This document shows positions 42,156 to 51,644 of a DNA stretch of 64,000 nt, piece after piece. Each line of letters begins with the position of its first letter. Position 1 is the first letter of the stretch. This stretch comes from Flavobacterium hydatis (GTDB lineage Bacteria; Bacteroidota; Bacteroidia; Flavobacteriales; Flavobacteriaceae): positions 124,001 to 188,000 of the forward strand of contig NZ_JPRM01000001.1 of NCBI RefSeq assembly GCF_000737695.1, written 5' to 3'. The translations under genes were made by a program, and so were the position numbers. The notes beneath the pieces are model-generated. The model saw nothing but the letters and a program-made list of their open reading frames with translations, did not search any database and was not told the DNA's origin.

Positions 42156-45100
42156 AAACCAAATTATTATCTTTAGTATTTATTGGAGGAATGAGTCTTA
42201 CAATAAACGCACATGGAAATGCAATAAAAAAGCATTCTTTAGAGCAAAGCACAAGTCAAATTGAGATAACTGGTAAAGTAGTAGGCCAAGATGACGGAAT
42301 GCCAATTGCTGGAGCAACCGTATATGCAAAAAGCAATAATAGAATAGCAACAATTACAGATGAAAACGGAAACTTTAAACTAAATGTTCCTGAAAACGAA
42401 AGTTTTGTTGTAGTTAACTATATGGGATACGGAACAAGCGAATCTAAAATAAATGGCACAAATCAATTACTTATAAGTTTAAAACCATCTGAAAATGTTT
42501 TAGAACAAGTTTTTGTTACTGCATTGGGTGTAAAAAAAGTAAGCAAATCTCTAACCTATGCAGTAACCGAGCTAAAAGGATCTGAGTTTAATAAAGCAAA
42601 AGAAGCCAATATATCTAACGCTTTGGTTGGTAAAATTGCCGGAGTAAATGTTAGTAGTACTGCAACAGGACCAAATGGTTCTACAAGAGTTGTAATACGA
42701 GGAAATGGTTCCTTAAACGGAAATAACCAACCTATGTATGTTGTAAATGATTTACCGATAGACAACACGCAACTTAATTTACCTGGAACTGGAAATGCAC
42801 CTGGCTCTCCAAAATTAAATGTTGACAGAGGAGATGGAACTGCATTAATAAATCCTGACGATATTAAATCTATAACTGTTCTTAAAGGAGGAACTGCCGC
42901 AGCTTTATATGGTGCTAATGCCGCAAATGGAGTAATCTTGATTCAAACCAAAAGAGGTTCTGCTCAAAAAGGAATCGGGATAGACTATAACACATCTTTT
43001 ACTTTAGAAACTCCTGCAGTTATACCAGATTGGCAATATGAATACGGAGCTGGAGATGCTGGTAAAAAACCATTAACTAAAAATGAAGCCATAGCAACAG
43101 GACGCTGGTCTTGGGGAGCTAAAATGGACGGAACTGATGTAGTTCAATTTGATGGAGTAAAAAGACCTTATAGCCCACAAAAAGATAATATTAAAAATTT
43201 CTACAGACCTGGAACTACTTATATAAACTCGATTGCATTATCGGGAGGTACTGATAAAGCTAGTGGTCGTCTTTCGTTCTCTAATATGAATAGCGAAGGA
43301 ATTGTACCTAACGCCGACTTTAATCGCAAGACAATCAATTTAGCAAGTAATGTAAACCTAACCGATTGGCTAAAATTTGATGTAGTAACGCAATACAATC
43401 TAGAAAAATCAAACAACAGACCAACTGTATCTGATGCTGAAGCAAACCCTAACTGGGGAACTTACTTAATTGCAAATACGGTAGACATAAGAAACTTAGC
43501 ACCTGGATATGATGAAAACGGAAGGGAGGTAGCATGGAATCCTGTTCCTGTTGCAACAAACCCTCAATTTGTAGTAAATAGGATCAAAAATAACGATACT
43601 AAAAATCGTTTTGTTGGGATGGCAAACGTAAAGCTAAATTTCACACCTGATTTATTTTTGCAAGGTCGTATAGGTCAAGATTACACAAACTATGAGTTCT
43701 TTGGATACATCCCTAAAACATCTTTAAATACTCCTGATGGTTATGTTCAAGGTTCAAAAATGATATTATCCAATATAAATTCAGAAGCAATACTTAATTA
43801 CAACAAGAAAAACATCTACAGAGGAATTTCGTTAAGCTCATTATTAGGAGTTAACTCAAGAACTACATTAAGAGACGAAGTAAGAGTAGACGGAACAGGA
43901 TTTGTTCTTGACGACTTCTACTCGCTAACAAATTTAAAAACTGTAAGCTATACATATCCTTACGGAAAAACCAAGACTAACTCTGTTTACGGTGCAATAG
44001 ATTTAGATTATAAAAATGTATTCTTTTTAAACTTTACTGGACGTCAGGATTGGTTCTCTACTTTATCTAAAGAGAACAATACTATTTTTTATCCTTCTAT
44101 CGGATCAAGCTTAATAGTATCGGATATATTAACAATGCCAAGCTGGGTTTCATTTGCAAAATTAAGAGGTTCATGGGCACAAGTAGGAGGAGCAACTCCA
44201 GACCCATACGCATTGAACCCTTCATACACAATGACGCAAGGCGGACATGGCGGGGAACAAATACAAGCTCCGACAAGCTCGAGAGTACCTAGCCCTACAT
44301 TAAGCCCTTTAACTTCGACAACATTTGAATTAGGTACCGATTTAGGCTTTTTTAATAATCGTATGAATATTGATTTTGCTTGGTACAATCGTAAAACAAC
44401 CAATGATATTGTAGAAACGACTATCTCTAATGCATCAGGAGCAAGTACTTCATTATTAAATATTGGTAAAATGAGAAACGAAGGTGTAGAGCTTTTAATC
44501 AATGGAAAAATTATGAGTTCTGAGAATTTCTCATGGGATGTTACTTTCAATGGATCTTACAACAAAAATACTGTCGAAGAACTAACAGAGCAATTAAGCT
44601 CTATAACAATGGCTACTTCTGTAAATAATTATGCCCTTATTACAAGTGATGTTGGCAGGCCTTATAGCATTATAAAAGGATACAAACCTCTTAAAGATGC
44701 AAACGGAAATACGGTTTATAATGTAAGCGGAGGTTCTGCAACTACAGAAAGAGGCCCTCTAGAAGAATTAGGTCAGGGAGTACATCCTTGGGGAGCAGGA
44801 CTTAGTAATGAGTTTAGATACAAAGCAATAACATTCAGCTTCCTGATAGATGCTAAATTTGGAGGTAGCTTATATTCTGGAACCGACTTATATGGTACAC
44901 GTATGGGATTAACAAAACTTACTCTGGAAGGGCGTGAAAATGGTTTACCAATAAAAGGTGTCGATAAAAACGGCGGAACTGTAGATATGGTTATTACTCC
45001 AGAAAACTTAAGAACATATTATGATGGTTTAAAAAACATAACATCAGAATTTGTTTATGATGCTAGTTTTGTAAAACTGAGACAAGTAATTATCGGATAC

Positions 45101-45307
45101 CAATTACCTATTAACAGAATAAAAGGGCTATCTGTAATTCAATCAGCATCCATTTCATTTGTTGCCCGAAATTTATTCATTCTTTATAAGAAGACTCCAA
45201 ACGTAGATCCTGAATCTGTTTTTAGTGCAGGTAATGCTCAAGGTATAGAACAATTTGGTGTGCCTAGAACCAGAAGTTTTGGTTTAAGCTTAAATGTTAA
45301 AATATAA
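42152..45307 (+). CDS. SusC-type TonB-dependent outer-membrane receptor
   Basis: The 1051-residue protein has a signal peptide (1-21), a carboxypeptidase-regulatory-like domain (about 37-110: ITGKVVGQDDGMPIAGATV), a plug domain (about 120-235: VFVTALGVKKVSKSLTYAV, GGTAAALYGANAANGVILI) and a long beta-barrel ending FGLSLNVKI. This is the full SusC/RagA layout. It pairs with the SusD-like gene 11 bases downstream to import glycans or peptides by TonB energy. It heads an operon of sugar-acid catabolism; phased TTGCAA sites and a TATATTTG box lie upstream. Confidence 0.96.
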   Translation: MKTKLLSLVFIGGMSLTINAHGNAIKKHSLEQSTSQIEITGKVVGQDDGMPIAGATVYAKSNNRIATITDENGNFKLNVPENESFVVVNYMGYGTSESKINGTNQLLISLKPSENVLEQVFVTALGVKKVSKSLTYAVTELKGSEFNKAKEANISNALVGKIAGVNVSSTATGPNGSTRVVIRGNGSLNGNNQPMYVVNDLPIDNTQLNLPGTGNAPGSPKLNVDRGDGTALINPDDIKSITVLKGGTAAALYGANAANGVILIQTKRGSAQKGIGIDYNTSFTLETPAVIPDWQYEYGAGDAGKKPLTKNEAIATGRWSWGAKMDGTDVVQFDGVKRPYSPQKDNIKNFYRPGTTYINSIALSGGTDKASGRLSFSNMNSEGIVPNADFNRKTINLASNVNLTDWLKFDVVTQYNLEKSNNRPTVSDAEANPNWGTYLIANTVDIRNLAPGYDENGREVAWNPVPVATNPQFVVNRIKNNDTKNRFVGMANVKLNFTPDLFLQGRIGQDYTNYEFFGYIPKTSLNTPDGYVQGSKMILSNINSEAILNYNKKNIYRGISLSSLLGVNSRTTLRDEVRVDGTGFVLDDFYSLTNLKTVSYTYPYGKTKTNSVYGAIDLDYKNVFFLNFTGRQDWFSTLSKENNTIFYPSIGSSLIVSDILTMPSWVSFAKLRGSWAQVGGATPDPYALNPSYTMTQGGHGGEQIQAPTSSRVPSPTLSPLTSTTFELGTDLGFFNNRMNIDFAWYNRKTTNDIVETTISNASGASTSLLNIGKMRNEGVELLINGKIMSSENFSWDVTFNGSYNKNTVEELTEQLSSITMATSVNNYALITSDVGRPYSIIKGYKPLKDANGNTVYNVSGGSATTERGPLEELGQGVHPWGAGLSNEFRYKAITFSFLIDAKFGGSLYSGTDLYGTRMGLTKLTLEGRENGLPIKGVDKNGGTVDMVITPENLRTYYDGLKNITSEFVYDASFVKLRQVIIGYQLPINRIKGLSVIQSASISFVARNLFILYKKTPNVDPESVFSAGNAQGIEQFGVPRTRSFGLSLNVKI

Positions 45308-45318
45308 AAATAAAAGAT

Positions 45319-46851
45319 ATGAAAAAGATAACAACCCTATATATAGCAGGCATCCTTTTATTAAGTATATCAGCTTGTACTAAAGATTTTGAAGACACGA
45401 ATACAAATCCAAATGCGGTAGATAAACCTACACCTAATTTTATATTTAGTAGATCTCAGCTTGACGGATTAAACAATAATTATTTTTTCACTTCGATTAT
45501 TGAATGTGGTCAAATGATGCAACATTATTCAACCTACAAAGAAGCATCAGGAGCTGGAGACAAATACCTTGATAACGAAGTATATTACTCTGCTTTTTTT
45601 GCAAGAATATATCCAAATTCTATAAACGAAGTTACTATTGTAATAAATGCATTAAAGGATAATCCAGAAAACGTAAACAGGTATAATATTGCCAGAATCT
45701 GGAGAGCATATTTGTTTCACCGTGTTACAGATCTATACGGAGACGTTCCGTACTCTCAAGCTGCGAAAGGAAATTCAGATCTACTTTTTTTACCTAAATA
45801 CGATAGTCAGGAGTTTATATACAAAGACTTACTAAAAGAATTAGATGAAGCAGCATTGGCATTAACAACAGCTAAACCTAGTTATGGTGGAGCTGATTTA
45901 ATATACAAAGGCGATATTGATAAATGGAAGAAATTTTCATACTCCTTAATGCTTCGTTTAGGAATGAGATTATCTAAAGTTGACCCAGCGCTTTCTAAAA
46001 CCTGGGTAACCAAAGCAATTGCTGGTGGAGTAATTCTTAATGGTGCCGATAATGCTGTAATGAGATATTACGACGGACCAAACGACATAAACCGTAACCC
46101 TTCGGCCTTAGACCCAAGAAATCTTGATTTTGTAAAAGATTCTAATGGACAAAAAAATAATGAAGGCGGAAAACTTAGCAAAACCTTTATCGATGTATTA
46201 AAAACAACTAACGACCCAAGGATTAGTGTATATGCAGGTGTTTGGCAAGGTAATGTACAAAACACAAGTCCTGCAATACAAAAAGGTTTCCCGAATGGAA
46301 CAAAAATAGCACCTACCCCAATTGAACAAGCGACTTACTCTGAACCAAACCAAAGTACAGTCTTTAAGGTTGATTCTCCCCTTATGATACTTAGTAATGC
46401 CGAAACCAATTTATATCTGGCAGAAGCAGTTCTTAGAGGATGGTACGCGGGAGAATCTGACCAAAGTTTATACGAAAAAGCTGTAAGAGCTTCTTTCCTA
46501 AATGCTGGAATATATGCTCCATCTTATGCCATAACTGATGCAACGCCATACTTAACTGCAAATCCATATTTAGCAGGCGGTACATTTGATCAAAAAATGA
46601 ATCAGATACATACTCAATTCTGGATTGCTTTATTTGTAGATGAACAAGAGGTTTATGCAAACTGGAGAAGAACTGGTTACCCAATATTAACTCCTGTAAA
46701 TTTTCCCGGAAACGTGACAAACGGCACAATACCAAGGCGTTTTAAATATCCTACTGCCGAATATTCTGTTAATTCTGCTAACTTAGCAGAAGCAGTTAAG
46801 CGTCAGGGCAGCGATGCGTTCACAACAAGAATGTGGTGGGATAAACAATAA
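45319..46851 (+). CDS. SusD-type surface nutrient-binding lipoprotein
   Basis: The 510-residue protein has a lipoprotein signal with Cys20 (LLSISACTKDFEDTN). It shows the SusD/RagB pattern with early helices (NPNAVDKPTPNFIFSRSQ), the TPR-like region (YNIARIWRAYLFHRVTDLYGD) and the closing stretch FTTRMWWDKQ. It captures the substrate at the surface and hands it to the SusC-like receptor. The type resembles the SusD_2 group common for peptide- or small-glycan-linked systems. Confidence 0.94.
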   Translation: MKKITTLYIAGILLLSISACTKDFEDTNTNPNAVDKPTPNFIFSRSQLDGLNNNYFFTSIIECGQMMQHYSTYKEASGAGDKYLDNEVYYSAFFARIYPNSINEVTIVINALKDNPENVNRYNIARIWRAYLFHRVTDLYGDVPYSQAAKGNSDLLFLPKYDSQEFIYKDLLKELDEAALALTTAKPSYGGADLIYKGDIDKWKKFSYSLMLRLGMRLSKVDPALSKTWVTKAIAGGVILNGADNAVMRYYDGPNDINRNPSALDPRNLDFVKDSNGQKNNEGGKLSKTFIDVLKTTNDPRISVYAGVWQGNVQNTSPAIQKGFPNGTKIAPTPIEQATYSEPNQSTVFKVDSPLMILSNAETNLYLAEAVLRGWYAGESDQSLYEKAVRASFLNAGIYAPSYAITDATPYLTANPYLAGGTFDQKMNQIHTQFWIALFVDEQEVYANWRRTGYPILTPVNFPGNVTNGTIPRRFKYPTAEYSVNSANLAEAVKRQGSDAFTTRMWWDKQ

Positions 46852-46865
46852 TATAAATAAATTAA

Positions 46866-48185
46866 ATGAGTATTATAATTCTTTCGGCATGCATTATCTT
46901 TTTAGTGCTTCAAATAACTTGGTTTAAAATCAACCCATTTATCGCCTTTATTATAACATCATTATTGGCAGGCCTATTATTAGGCTTGCCAATAATAACG
47001 TTAACACAAACCGTTCAGAAAGGTTTGGGTGATATGCTAGGCTCAATTGCCTTAATTATCATTTTTGGTACTTGTATTGGTAAACTTACCGTTTCTTCGG
47101 GAGCTGCATCTGTAATTGCAGAAACTGTTATGAAATGGACAGGCGAAAAATATGTACGCTTAGGTTTAATGATTACAGGATTTATTGTTGGAATCCCTTT
47201 ATTTTATAGTGTAGGCTTTATACTTTTAGTTCCCTTAATATTTTCTGTAGCCAATCAATTTAAACTACCCAAAGTATATATAGGTATCCCAATGCTTGCA
47301 TCACTTTCGGTTGCACATGGTTTTTTACCGCCTCACCCATCACCAATGGCCTTAAGCAATACCTTAAGTGCCGATATTGGTTTAGTTCTAACCTACGGTA
47401 TTATTGTTTCTATACCAACAATACTTATTGCAGGCTTATTATTCTCAAACACACTTAAGAATATTAAATCTGATACTAAAAATACTATTGTACCAACCGA
47501 AGAACCAACAAATCATGGGGCAAGACCTAGCTTTTTTACAAGTATAGCTTCTTCATTATTTCCGGTATTTGGTTTAACAATCACTTCCTTATTACCATTA
47601 ATTTGGAAAAATGAGCAAGTCGAACTACTATGCAAAACCATAGGCGACCCAAGCATAATCATGTTAATTTCATTAATCATTTGCACCTATACATTAGGTT
47701 TTCGTACAGGAAAAAACATGAAAACTATCATGGATGAATATGCCGTTGCAATAAAAGATGTTGCATTAATAGTGCTTATTATTGGCGGAGCCGGAAGTCT
47801 AAAAGAAGTAATGATGGTAAGCGGCGTAAGCCAAACCATTGTTGAATCTTTAATACAAATTGACATCCACCCTTACCTACTTGCTTGGTTAATAGCGGCA
47901 TTAATAAGGATTTGTGTAGGATCAGCTACTGCAGCTGGTTTAATGACTGCTGGAGTTTTAGTACCTTTATTACAATTAAAATCATTAGACCCAAACTTAT
48001 TGGTTCTTTCTATAGGCGCAGGTAGCCTTATGTGTTCTCACGTAAATGATCCTGGATTCTGGATGTTCAAGGAATACTTTGGTACCAGCATGAAAGACAC
48101 TATTAAATCCTGGACAGTGATGGAGTCCTTAGTATCCGTCCTTGGAATTATTTTTATATTTATATTAAACATTTTTATACACTAA
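46866..48185 (+). CDS. GntP-family sugar-acid:proton symporter
   Basis: The 439-residue protein has about twelve hydrophobic segments and the GntP signatures ALIIIFGTCIGKLTVSSGAA, VAHGFLPPHPSPMALS and GSATAAGLMTAGVLVPL. Members carry gluconate, idonate or related sugar acids across the inner membrane. The gene starts 14 bases after the SusD-like gene, and 4 bases separate its stop from the RidA-type gene. In this setting the likely cargo is an aminated or N-acetylated gluconate released in the periplasm. Confidence 0.93.
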   Translation: MSIIILSACIIFLVLQITWFKINPFIAFIITSLLAGLLLGLPIITLTQTVQKGLGDMLGSIALIIIFGTCIGKLTVSSGAASVIAETVMKWTGEKYVRLGLMITGFIVGIPLFYSVGFILLVPLIFSVANQFKLPKVYIGIPMLASLSVAHGFLPPHPSPMALSNTLSADIGLVLTYGIIVSIPTILIAGLLFSNTLKNIKSDTKNTIVPTEEPTNHGARPSFFTSIASSLFPVFGLTITSLLPLIWKNEQVELLCKTIGDPSIIMLISLIICTYTLGFRTGKNMKTIMDEYAVAIKDVALIVLIIGGAGSLKEVMMVSGVSQTIVESLIQIDIHPYLLAWLIAALIRICVGSATAAGLMTAGVLVPLLQLKSLDPNLLVLSIGAGSLMCSHVNDPGFWMFKEYFGTSMKDTIKSWTVMESLVSVLGIIFIFILNIFIH

Positions 48186-48189
48186 TATT

Positions 48190-48657
48190 ATGAGCTTATT
48201 ACCACAAGAAAAATTCGAATCACTTGGTCTAACATTACCTCCAGCTCCTAAACCGCTGGGTATATACAAACCATACTTAGTCGATGGTAAATATTTATAT
48301 TTATCTGGCCATGGGCCTGTTAAAGATGATAAGTCTTTAATTATAGGAAGAATTGGAGAAGACATGGATATTGAAGAAGGTAAACTAGCTGCAAGACAAG
48401 TAGGCTTAACAATGTTGTCTACAATTGTTACCAATTTTGATAGTCTAAACGCAGTAAAAAGAGTAATTAAAGTACTCGGAATGGTAAATTGTACTTCAGA
48501 TTTTTTACGCCATCCTTATGTAATTAATGGATGCAGCGAATTATTTGCTGAGATATGGGGGCAAGAAAACGGAATTGGAGTAAGAAGCGCCGTAGGAATG
48601 GGCTCTTTACCCGACAATATTCCTGTAGAAGTAGAAGCAATTTTCGAATTATATTAA
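48190..48657 (+). CDS. RidA/YjgF family enamine deaminase
   Basis: The 155-residue protein has GKYLYLSGHGPVKDD, the conserved arginine in GVRSAVGMGSLPDN and the glutamate in VEVEAIFELY. RidA proteins hydrolyse reactive enamine/imine intermediates set free by PLP-dependent dehydratases. It is longer at the N-terminus than the 130-residue classical form. Its position in this operon fits a partner of the PLP enzyme at 50512. Confidence 0.92.
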   Translation: MSLLPQEKFESLGLTLPPAPKPLGIYKPYLVDGKYLYLSGHGPVKDDKSLIIGRIGEDMDIEEGKLAARQVGLTMLSTIVTNFDSLNAVKRVIKVLGMVNCTSDFLRHPYVINGCSELFAEIWGQENGIGVRSAVGMGSLPDNIPVEVEAIFELY

Positions 48658-48707
48658 AAAAGTTATGTAACGGATTAAAATGATTAACATTAATTTTTTT
48701 TAATTGA

Positions 48708-48759
48708 ACCATTAAGATATTAAGTTTCATTAAAAAGTCGGGCTTAATATCTTAATGGT
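48708..48759. repeat. Inverted repeat with CATTAAG words
   Basis: Perfect 17-base arms, ACCATTAAGATATTAAG and CTTAATATCTTAATGGT, enclose an 18-base loop. Words are spaced 8 bases in both arms, and the ends ACCAT/ATGGT match the other mirrored-word elements. It lies inside the operon, after the RidA-type gene. Confidence 0.75.
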
Positions 48760-48811
48760 AAAAAAAACATTAAATGTTTGATCTGAAATCTGTAGCAAAA
48801 AAATAATAACT

Positions 48812-49843
48812 ATGAATACAAATACCCCACAAACAAAAATTGCAACATTTGGAGAACTTCTATTACGAATGGGCATAGCCAATGGCAATCGATTTACGCA
48901 AGCCAAAGAAATGCAGGTTCATATAGGAGGAGCCGAAGCAAATGTTTGTGTACTACTTTCTCAATTAGGCATAAATACCAATTACATAACACGTTTACCT
49001 AGCAACGATCTATCTCAACTTGCACTAAATGAACTCCATAAATACAATGTAAATACCACAGATTGTATTTATGGAGGAGATAGAATAGGTTTATATTTTA
49101 TAGAATCTGGTAACCAAATAAGGCAATCACAGGTAATTTACGATCGTAATAATTCGGCTTTTGCAACTATTGCCGAAGATGCAATAAACTGGGATCAAGT
49201 TTTAGAAAACACAACCCATTTTCATTGGTCAGGCATTAGTCCGGGAGTTTCTAATGAGGCTGGTTTAGTTTGTAAAAAAGCAATATTAGCAGCTCATAAT
49301 AAAGGCATAACCATATCATCCGACTTTAACTTCCGTACAAAATTATGGCAATACGGAAAAAGTCCTTCAGAGATTATGCCCGAACTACTTTATTACAGCA
49401 CAATTACTGTAGCCGATTTAGACTCAACAGAAATATATTTTGATATTAAAACAGATAAAAACGATTCCGATTCTAATAGGTTTCTAAAAACGTATGAATT
49501 GCTAAAAGAAAAAATGCCCCATCTGCAAACACTGGCAATGAGTTTCAGAAAATCAGAAGGACAAACCCATTTGTATTCAGGAATGCTGTTTCATGAAGGT
49601 AACTTTTACGAATCAAAACAATACCTTATACATTTAGTTACCGACCAGATTGGCTCAGGAGATGCCTTTACTGCAGGATTACTTTACAGCCTTAAAAACA
49701 ACCTATCAGGACAAGAATGTATAGATTGGGCAACCGCTTGTGGCGTTATAAAACAAAGCGTAGTAGGAGATTTTGCCATAACTACACCCGAAGAGATAAA
49801 CCATTTCATTAAGAACGGCTCAAGCAATAGAATTAATAGATAA
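48812..49843 (+). CDS. PfkB-family sugar kinase, 2-keto-3-deoxygluconate kinase-like
   Basis: The 343-residue protein shows the ribokinase fold: FGELLLRMGIANGNRF at the start, VHIGGAEANVCVLLSQLG, SSDFNFRTKLW and the active-site QIGSGDAFTAGLL with the base Asp284. Family members with RTKLW phosphorylate 2-keto-3-deoxygluconate to KDPG. The aldolase for KDPG is the next gene, which strongly supports that reaction. Confidence 0.9.
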   Translation: MNTNTPQTKIATFGELLLRMGIANGNRFTQAKEMQVHIGGAEANVCVLLSQLGINTNYITRLPSNDLSQLALNELHKYNVNTTDCIYGGDRIGLYFIESGNQIRQSQVIYDRNNSAFATIAEDAINWDQVLENTTHFHWSGISPGVSNEAGLVCKKAILAAHNKGITISSDFNFRTKLWQYGKSPSEIMPELLYYSTITVADLDSTEIYFDIKTDKNDSDSNRFLKTYELLKEKMPHLQTLAMSFRKSEGQTHLYSGMLFHEGNFYESKQYLIHLVTDQIGSGDAFTAGLLYSLKNNLSGQECIDWATACGVIKQSVVGDFAITTPEEINHFIKNGSSNRINR

Positions 49844-49857
49844 AACATAGTTATAAA

Positions 49858-50505
49858 ATGTACCATATTTTAAAAACGCAAGGAGTACTTCCTTTAGTTA
49901 CACAAATCGGAATTAAAACCGCCGAAATCATATTACAATCCGCTGCAGATTCAGGAATTAAAATCGTTGAATTTGCTGCACGTGCCGATGATGCAAAAGA
50001 AGTTTTTGCCCAAATGGTAAGTTTTAAAAACGCAAACAACCTAGATATAAAATTAGCTGTTGGATCAGTTTTAAACGTAAATGATGCCGAAACGTACCAT
50101 AAACTTGGTGCAGATTGTATTATATGCCCACATACCGATTTAGAAATAGGAAATTATTGTTTAAAGAATAATTTATACTGGATTCCTGGTGCTGCTACTC
50201 TAAACGAAGTTCTCCATGCCAATAAATTAGGAGCCGAAATAGTTAAGGTTTTCCCTGCTGATAAAATAGGAGGACCCAGTTATGTAAAAGCCATAAAAGC
50301 GCCGTTTCCTAATTTAAAACTAATGCCAACAGGCGGAGTAACATTAGAAGAAAGCAACTTAAAATCCTGGTTTAAAGTAGGAGTTGTTTGCGTGGGGATT
50401 GGCTCTCATTTGTTCTCCAAAGAAATGTTATCACAACTAGATTATGATAAATCATTTGAAGCTTTTAAAAATTTAATTGCAGTAGTTGAAAAATCCAGAA
50501 AATAA
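49858..50505 (+). CDS. KDPG/KHG-type class I aldolase
   Basis: The 215-residue protein has the KDPG aldolase fold with Schiff-base Lys130 in EIVKVFPADKIGGP, Glu38 in IKIVEFAARAD, and LMPTGGVTLEE closing the phosphate site. It cleaves 2-keto-3-deoxy-6-phosphogluconate to pyruvate and glyceraldehyde-3-phosphate. The bifunctional 4-hydroxy-2-oxoglutarate activity is possible for the family. It lies 14 bases after the kinase gene. Confidence 0.93.
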   Translation: MYHILKTQGVLPLVTQIGIKTAEIILQSAADSGIKIVEFAARADDAKEVFAQMVSFKNANNLDIKLAVGSVLNVNDAETYHKLGADCIICPHTDLEIGNYCLKNNLYWIPGAATLNEVLHANKLGAEIVKVFPADKIGGPSYVKAIKAPFPNLKLMPTGGVTLEESNLKSWFKVGVVCVGIGSHLFSKEMLSQLDYDKSFEAFKNLIAVVEKSRK

Positions 50506-50511
50506 AAAAAC

Positions 50512-51627
50512 ATGGGAAATAATTGGTGGGAAATAAATCCAGGAACACGTATCGACACTCCTTTCTTAGCACTTTATATCGACCGTATTCGATACAATAT
50601 CGAGCACTTAATTGAATCCGTAAACGGTGACATTCAAAAATTAAGACCACATATAAAAACACACAAACTAGGAGAAGTCCTTGATTTGTTTAGAACATAT
50701 CAAATCAATAAAGTAAAATGCGCAACTATTGCTGAGGTCGAATTATGTGCCATTCATAATGTTCCAGATATACTACTAGCCTACCAACCTACAGGATTAA
50801 AACAAAAACGCTGGATCACGTTACTACATAAATATTCTAGTCTTAATTTTTCGACTATTATTGATAACATTGATACGGCAAACGAACTATCTGAACTAGG
50901 AAAAAACTACAACCTAAAGCTAAATATCTATCTAGATATAAATGCTGGAATGGACAGAACTGGAGTAAATTTTAAAAGCAATTGGGATAATTTAGCTAGC
51001 GCCATAACTCAATTACCAAATATCAATTTCTTAGGATTACATATTTATGATGGTCATTTAAAAGGTACAGTCGAACAACGAATTGAAGAAGCATCAGATA
51101 CATTTACTCAAATAAAAAATAAACTTTTTACGCTTGAGCGAAAACTTGGTCACAAACTAAAAATTGTCGCAGGCGGCTCTAATACTTTTCCATTTTATGC
51201 TACTCAGGAAAATGTAGAATCTAGTCCAGGCACATTTGTATTCTGGGATATTAATTATCAAACTAATTTGCCTGAGCAACAGTTTAAACCTGCTGCAGTT
51301 TTAGTGGGAACAATAATTTCTAAGCCTTCAGAAAATACTTTATGCATCGATATTGGATACAAATCTGTAGCTTCAGAAAATCCACTAGACAAACGTTTGA
51401 CAATTTTAAATGATAACAAATTAGTTCCGATATCCCATTCCGAAGAGCATTTAGTTCTCGAAAACAAAGGAAACAAACAATACAAATTAGGCGATACCAT
51501 TTATGCTATTCCATACCACATTTGCCCTACTTGTGCTCTGTACGAAACAGTTCAAGTAGTAAACACCCAGCAAGAAATTTATAACCAATGGATAGTTCTT
51601 GCCCGTAATAAAAAAATAAGTATTTAA
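50512..51627 (+). CDS. Fold-III PLP enzyme, D-threonine aldolase/D-serine dehydratase type
   Basis: The 371-residue protein has the alanine-racemase-type PLP barrel with Lys49 in RPHIKTHKLGEV, AGMDRTGV and GLHIYDGHLKG, and a C-terminal domain with the metal ligands His336-x-Cys338 in YHICPTC, as in zinc-dependent D-serine dehydratase and metal-dependent D-threonine aldolase. These remove water and ammonia from, or cleave, beta-hydroxy D-amino acids. D-glucosaminate is such a beta-hydroxy D-amino acid, and dehydration yields 2-keto-3-deoxygluconate, the substrate of the kinase next door. I infer a D-glucosaminate ammonia-lyase. Confidence 0.88.
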   Translation: MGNNWWEINPGTRIDTPFLALYIDRIRYNIEHLIESVNGDIQKLRPHIKTHKLGEVLDLFRTYQINKVKCATIAEVELCAIHNVPDILLAYQPTGLKQKRWITLLHKYSSLNFSTIIDNIDTANELSELGKNYNLKLNIYLDINAGMDRTGVNFKSNWDNLASAITQLPNINFLGLHIYDGHLKGTVEQRIEEASDTFTQIKNKLFTLERKLGHKLKIVAGGSNTFPFYATQENVESSPGTFVFWDINYQTNLPEQQFKPAAVLVGTIISKPSENTLCIDIGYKSVASENPLDKRLTILNDNKLVPISHSEEHLVLENKGNKQYKLGDTIYAIPYHICPTCALYETVQVVNTQQEIYNQWIVLARNKKISI

Positions 51628-51644
51628 AAATAAAATGCAACACT

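Noticed and set aside
44089..44550. A 153-codon frame antisense to the SusC-like gene.
   Set aside because: It lies within the conserved barrel-coding region of the receptor gene and shows no domain of its own.
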